A DNA stretch of 19,041 bases. Source: Bacteroidales bacterium. GTDB taxonomy: Bacteria; Bacteroidota; Bacteroidia; Bacteroidales; ML635J-15. The stretch is from assembly GCA_028697515.1 (NCBI GenBank), contig JAQVEY010000004.1, positions 1 to 19,041 on the forward strand. Reading direction: 5' to 3'. Both the position numbers and the translations under genes were made by a program. The notes beneath the pieces were generated by a model. The model ran no database searches and was not told the origin of the DNA. It saw only the letters and a program-made list of their open reading frames with translations. Shown here piece by piece: positions 15,326 to 19,041 of this stretch. Position 1 is the stretch's first letter. The number at the start of each line of letters is the position of its first letter.

Positions 15326-16906
15326 ATGAAAAAAATTGTTGATTATTTAGTAATTGGAAGTGGTATAGCCGGTCTTTTTTATGCATTAAAAGTAAGTAAG
15401 TACGGTACAGTTGCAATAATTTCAAAAGATAATATCGATAACACTACGACAGTAAAAGCTCAAGGTGGAATTGCTACTGTTATGTATAACCCTGATTCAT
15501 ACGAAAAACATATAAGTGACACAATTAATGCAGGGGCAGGATTGAATAATAAAAAAATTGTCGAAATTGTGGTTAAAGAAGGTCCTGTTAGAATTCATGA
15601 CTTAATTAACATTGGGACACATTTTGACAAAGATAATTATGGTCATTATGACTTAAATAAAGAAGGTGGACATTCTGAAAATAGAGTTTTACATTTTAAA
15701 GATAAAACTGGAGAAGAAATTCAGCGTGCGCTTATAAAAGCAGTCCGCAATAATCCTCAAATAAATATTTATGAAAATCATTTTGCAGTTGAAATAATCA
15801 CTCAACATCATTTAGGCGAATTAATAAGAAAATCGACACCAGACATAAGCTGTTATGGAGCTTATATCTTTGATCAGCATTCAAAAAAAGTTTCAACCTT
15901 TTTTGCCAAAGCTACAATGATTGCAACAGGAGGATGTGGAAATGCTTATCTTAACACTACAAATCCTATAGGCATTACAGGTGATGGTATTGCTATGGTT
16001 TATAGAGCAAAAGGCGTGGCTGAAAACATGGAATTTGTTCAATTTCACCCAACTGCCTTATACAATCCAAATGAAAAACCATCATTTTTAATAACAGAAG
16101 CCTTACGAGGAGCGGGTGCCATTTTAAAAAATCATAAAATGGAAGATTTCTGTTTAAAATATGACAGCCGGGGTTCTTTGGCTCCCAGAGATATTGTTGC
16201 AAGAGCAATAGATACTGAGATGAAACTATCAGGAGAAGATTTTGTTTATCTTGATGCACGCAGTATTTCTAAAGAAAAAATAATGGATCATTTTCCAACA
16301 ATCTATGCAAAATGCTTGGATATTGGGATAAATATAACTAAAGATTTCATACCAGTAACTCCTGCTGCCCATTATATGTGTGGAGGAATTAAAACAGATG
16401 AATTTGGTAGATCAAGTATTCTCAATTTATATGCTGCAGGTGAAGTTGCTTCAACCGGATTACACGGAGCTAACAGATTGGCATCAAACTCTTTGCTAGA
16501 AGCTGTAGTATTTGCACATAGGGCTGCAGAGCATGCATCAACTGTAAAATCTCATTCGCCCGAAATTACCAATAAAATTCCCGACTGGAATGATGAGGGT
16601 ACCATTAAAAACGAAGAACTTGTTTTAATCTCTCATTCTCGAAAGGAAGTTCAACAAATTATGAGTAATTATGTCGGAATTGTGAGAAGTGACATTAGGT
16701 TGCAAAGAGCGTTAGACAGACTTGAAATAATTTACAGAGAAACTGAAGATTTATTTAAGTCTTCGAAAATTACAGTAAGTATATGTGAATTACGAAATAT
16801 AATTAATGTTGGATATTTAATTATTAAAATGGCTAAAGACCGCAGAGAATCAATAGGATTACATTATAATCCAGATTTATTAGATCCCATGCAGCCAAAA
16901 GTATAA
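15326..16906 (+). CDS. nadB: L-aspartate oxidase
   Basis: This FAD enzyme oxidises L-aspartate to iminoaspartate, the first step of de novo NAD synthesis; NadA then condenses the product with dihydroxyacetone phosphate. The 526-residue protein has the Rossmann FAD motif IGSGIAGLFYAL (10-21), the second FAD segment AQGGIA (45-50) and the fumarate-reductase/succinate-dehydrogenase-like capping domain. The residues matching the E. coli active site are all present: Glu113 in KEGGHS, His241 in QFHPT, Arg288 in SLAPRDI, His349 in HYMCGG and Arg384 in GANRLASNS. The preserved spacing and the NadB-type substrate-site residues distinguish it from succinate dehydrogenase flavoprotein. nadA and nadC are not in the window. 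It stands alone on the plus strand behind its own probable promoter. Confidence 0.97.
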   Translation: MKKIVDYLVIGSGIAGLFYALKVSKYGTVAIISKDNIDNTTTVKAQGGIATVMYNPDSYEKHISDTINAGAGLNNKKIVEIVVKEGPVRIHDLINIGTHFDKDNYGHYDLNKEGGHSENRVLHFKDKTGEEIQRALIKAVRNNPQINIYENHFAVEIITQHHLGELIRKSTPDISCYGAYIFDQHSKKVSTFFAKATMIATGGCGNAYLNTTNPIGITGDGIAMVYRAKGVAENMEFVQFHPTALYNPNEKPSFLITEALRGAGAILKNHKMEDFCLKYDSRGSLAPRDIVARAIDTEMKLSGEDFVYLDARSISKEKIMDHFPTIYAKCLDIGINITKDFIPVTPAAHYMCGGIKTDEFGRSSILNLYAAGEVASTGLHGANRLASNSLLEAVVFAHRAAEHASTVKSHSPEITNKIPDWNDEGTIKNEELVLISHSRKEVQQIMSNYVGIVRSDIRLQRALDRLEIIYRETEDLFKSSKITVSICELRNIINVGYLIIKMAKDRRESIGLHYNPDLLDPMQPKV

Positions 16907-16922
16907 ATTTTAAGTCTTATTA

Positions 16923-16952
16923 TTGTTTTATTAAATTATTTTATTTACTTTG
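16923..16952 (+). promoter_or_regulatory. Possible promoter for the C10 peptidase gene
   Basis: TTG at 16923-16925 and TTACTTTG at 16945-16952 are 19 bp apart. The -7 box differs from TAnnTTTG at one position. The leader to the ATG at 16985 would be about 25-30 nt. The match is imperfect and the DNA is AT-rich. Confidence 0.35.
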
Positions 16953-16984
16953 CTTTATAAACCTTTAAATATTTACAAATTGTT

Positions 16985-19041
16985 ATGAAAAATTTATTCT
17001 TACTATTAATCGTTTCTCTGATATCGATCAGTCTTTTTGCAGGATTTGTCCCTAAAAAAGAAGCTGAGAAAGTTGCTAAAAATCATTATTATCAAAGTAT
17101 TGGCAGCATTAAAAGTGTAGATTGGGATAATCTTAAAACCAGTTGTGTTTTTGATCCATCTGTTGATGATATCTATAATTTTTATGTTTTTAATGTTAAT
17201 GGAGATGAAGGTTATGTAATCGTATCATCTGATGACCAAATAAAACCTATTCTTGCTTATTCTTTCGAAGGAGGATTTAATTACAACAATATGGCTCCTT
17301 CTCAAGCAGAATTTTTAAAGTATTTTGATGACTGTATAGCATATGCCTCAGAAAACTCCATGCCACTTAACGAGAAAATTGCTGAAGAATGGGAAAGTTT
17401 ATTAAATTATACTCCAGGAGCAAATTTTAAACAAAAAGTAACTTCACCAAATTTACTAAAAAACATAAACTGGAATCAAACTTGGCCTTATAATGCCCAA
17501 TGTCCAGAAGATCCGGATGGGATTAATGGACATGTGCCAGTTGGTTGTGTTGCTACAGCGATGTTACAAGTAATGAAGTATTATAACTGGCCTCCTAGCG
17601 GTGAAGGAAGTAAAACTCACAATAGCTGGTTTAATGGAGGTTATGGAAATATAACAATTAACTTTGCACAACAAACTTATGATTGGTTTTCAATGCCAAA
17701 TCAAGCGTCAACTCAGGTTAATACTGAACTAGGAAAGATTAATTTCCACGCTGGAGTAGGTGTATCAATGTACTGGGGACCTGATGGTTCTGGAAGTCAG
17801 ACCGACAAAATTGTAACTGCACTCGAAACGTATTTTAAGTATTCTACCGCATGTCAGTACGTTTCTAAATCAAGCTACACCGAATCGAGTTGGATGAATC
17901 TTATCAAAGCTCAAATTGACGATGGCAAACCAGTAGTATATTCAGGTTCGTCAACAACAACAGGTCATGCGTGGAATTGCGACGGATATCAGGATGAAAC
18001 ATTCCATATGAATTGGGGATGGGGTGGCGCTGGTAACGGTTATTATACTTTAGACAATCTTACTTCCACAGCAACACCAGGTGGACCAGAAAATAATTTT
18101 AATGTGGGTCAAGATATGGTTATAAATATTTACCCTCGTGAGGATTTTCCTGCATATTGTACTGGAACCAAAACTATAACTGGTACCGAAGGTGCTTTTG
18201 ATGACGGAAGTTCCGCGGGCGATTACGAGGCAAATTCATCTTGTGTATATGTTTTAAAACCAGAATGTGGAGCTGTTGTTAATATTACTTTTAATGATTT
18301 TGAGCTTGGTGATGGTGATGTTGTTCAAATTTATGATGGCGATGAAACTTCAGATGTTTTATTAGTTACATATGATGCTGATAATACTCCAGGTGATGAT
18401 ATAACCTCAGGTACAAACGGGGCTTTAACTGTTCGATTCAATACAAATGCAACATCACAAGCAGATGGTTGGAATTTAAATTATTCAGTTAAAAATTGTA
18501 AAACTAATATGAGCTATACAGATCCTGTAGGTAGTTTTGATGATGGCAGTGGAACATGTGAATATTCTAATTCAACTGTTTGTTCTTGGATTATTGAACC
18601 TGAAGGAGCATCTTATATTACTATTACATTTGACGAATTTGATATTGCTGGAAATGCAGAATTTGTAAAGATTTATAAAGATCAACAACTAACTGCAAAT
18701 GTTATAGCATCATTTACTCCTACTTCTGAACCAATAGGACCTATTAATGTTCCAAGCGGAGTTGCTATTGTTCAATTCTTCGCTGACGCAAACACTGTTG
18801 CTGATGGATGGAGTTTACACTATACGTCTTCTACAAGTGATGTCTCATCAAATATTGTAATGAGTAATATGGGTGTTATGCCAAATCCAGGTAACTCAGA
18901 ATCAAGACTAGTATTTACACTAACTCAGAACTCTGAAACAAAAATTTATTTGACAAATATTTTAGGTGAAATAATTGCATCTCAAGAATATAGTTTAATT
19001 GAAGGAGTTCACGAATTTTCTGTTGGAGAAATGTTTAAATC
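16985..19041 (+). CDS. Secreted C10 (streptopain-like) cysteine protease with two CUB domains and T9SS tail (3' partial)
   Basis: This gene is open to the window end (685 complete codons, no stop). It has a signal peptide (1-19, LISISLFA) and a streptopain-type propeptide (about 20-150, VPKKEAEKVAKNHY) that would hold the enzyme inactive. The papain-fold peptidase C10 domain (about 155-385) has catalytic Cys188 in VPVGCVATAM and His328 in TTTGHAWNCDGY, with the conserved MNWGWGG at 342-348. Two CUB domains follow at about 392-503 and 511-614; each begins with an FDDGS element and contains paired cysteines, and they look like a tandem duplication. From about 624 the sequence (MPNPGNSESRLVFTL, IYLTNILGEII) matches the start of the Por secretion-system C-terminal domain. 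Type IX secretion to the cell surface is therefore predicted. The CUB domains may aid substrate or matrix binding. The protein substrate is unknown. Confidence 0.92.
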   Translation, partial: MKNLFLLLIVSLISISLFAGFVPKKEAEKVAKNHYYQSIGSIKSVDWDNLKTSCVFDPSVDDIYNFYVFNVNGDEGYVIVSSDDQIKPILAYSFEGGFNYNNMAPSQAEFLKYFDDCIAYASENSMPLNEKIAEEWESLLNYTPGANFKQKVTSPNLLKNINWNQTWPYNAQCPEDPDGINGHVPVGCVATAMLQVMKYYNWPPSGEGSKTHNSWFNGGYGNITINFAQQTYDWFSMPNQASTQVNTELGKINFHAGVGVSMYWGPDGSGSQTDKIVTALETYFKYSTACQYVSKSSYTESSWMNLIKAQIDDGKPVVYSGSSTTTGHAWNCDGYQDETFHMNWGWGGAGNGYYTLDNLTSTATPGGPENNFNVGQDMVINIYPREDFPAYCTGTKTITGTEGAFDDGSSAGDYEANSSCVYVLKPECGAVVNITFNDFELGDGDVVQIYDGDETSDVLLVTYDADNTPGDDITSGTNGALTVRFNTNATSQADGWNLNYSVKNCKTNMSYTDPVGSFDDGSGTCEYSNSTVCSWIIEPEGASYITITFDEFDIAGNAEFVKIYKDQQLTANVIASFTPTSEPIGPINVPSGVAIVQFFADANTVADGWSLHYTSSTSDVSSNIVMSNMGVMPNPGNSESRLVFTLTQNSETKIYLTNILGEIIASQEYSLIEGVHEFSVGEMFK

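Noticed and set aside
15993..16259. 88-codon open frame on the minus strand inside nadB
   Set aside because: It is antisense to conserved NadB active-site segments.
1..19041. CRISPR array, insertion sequence, prophage or integration site (including next to tRNA-Leu)
   Set aside because: No regularly spaced repeats, transposase or integrase genes, terminal inverted repeats, or duplicated tRNA 3' end were seen.

Overview
The window looks like AT-rich chromosomal DNA of a Bacteroidota bacterium, possibly a free-living Bacteroidales or Marinilabiliales type. The evidence is: start codons preceded by A/T-rich leaders rather than Shine-Dalgarno sequences; several TAnnTTTG -7 promoter boxes; a Reg_prop/Y_Y_Y sensor architecture; a C10 peptidase with a type IX secretion tail; and a tRNA gene with no encoded CCA. 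I could not run a database search, so the genus is not determined.

Layout, left to right. (1) Positions 2-5121, plus strand: a translation block of nusA (5' end cut off), infB and a dusB-type tRNA dihydrouridine synthase, spaced by 28 and 13 bp. (2) Positions 5279-8896, plus strand: riboflavin synthase behind its own promoter, then a polysaccharide flippase with a probable TTG start, and 9 bp later an asparagine-synthase-like protein whose glutaminase half is degenerate. The last two look like an envelope-polysaccharide pair. (3) Positions 8883-11067, minus strand: tRNA-Leu(CAA), a hairpin terminator, a dCMP-deaminase-type protein and an S41 C-terminal processing peptidase. The two protein genes overlap by 8 bp, and the peptidase overlaps the end of the asparagine-synthase-like gene tail to tail by 14 bp. 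(4) Positions 11303-14968, plus strand: a 1221-residue membrane protein that joins a periplasmic propeller/Y_Y_Y sensor to a cytoplasmic class III adenylate cyclase and a C-terminal HD phosphohydrolase domain. (5) A small DUF2007-type gene on the minus strand, then L-aspartate oxidase (nadB) on the plus strand. (6) A secreted C10 (streptopain-like) protease with two CUB domains and the beginning of a T9SS sorting domain, cut off by the window end.

Most genes are housekeeping. The outstanding item is the sensor-cyclase-HD protein. Its extracytoplasmic part is of the kind normally attached to Bacteroidota hybrid two-component histidine kinases, but the kinase is replaced by a cyclase with all six canonical catalytic positions intact, followed by a possible nucleotide-degrading HD domain. 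This predicts a one-protein receptor that turns an extracellular cue into a cyclic nucleotide signal. Secondary points of interest are the amidotransferase-like protein paired with the flippase, the crowded tRNA-terminator-deaminase junction, and AT-rich symmetrical sequences beside two promoters.
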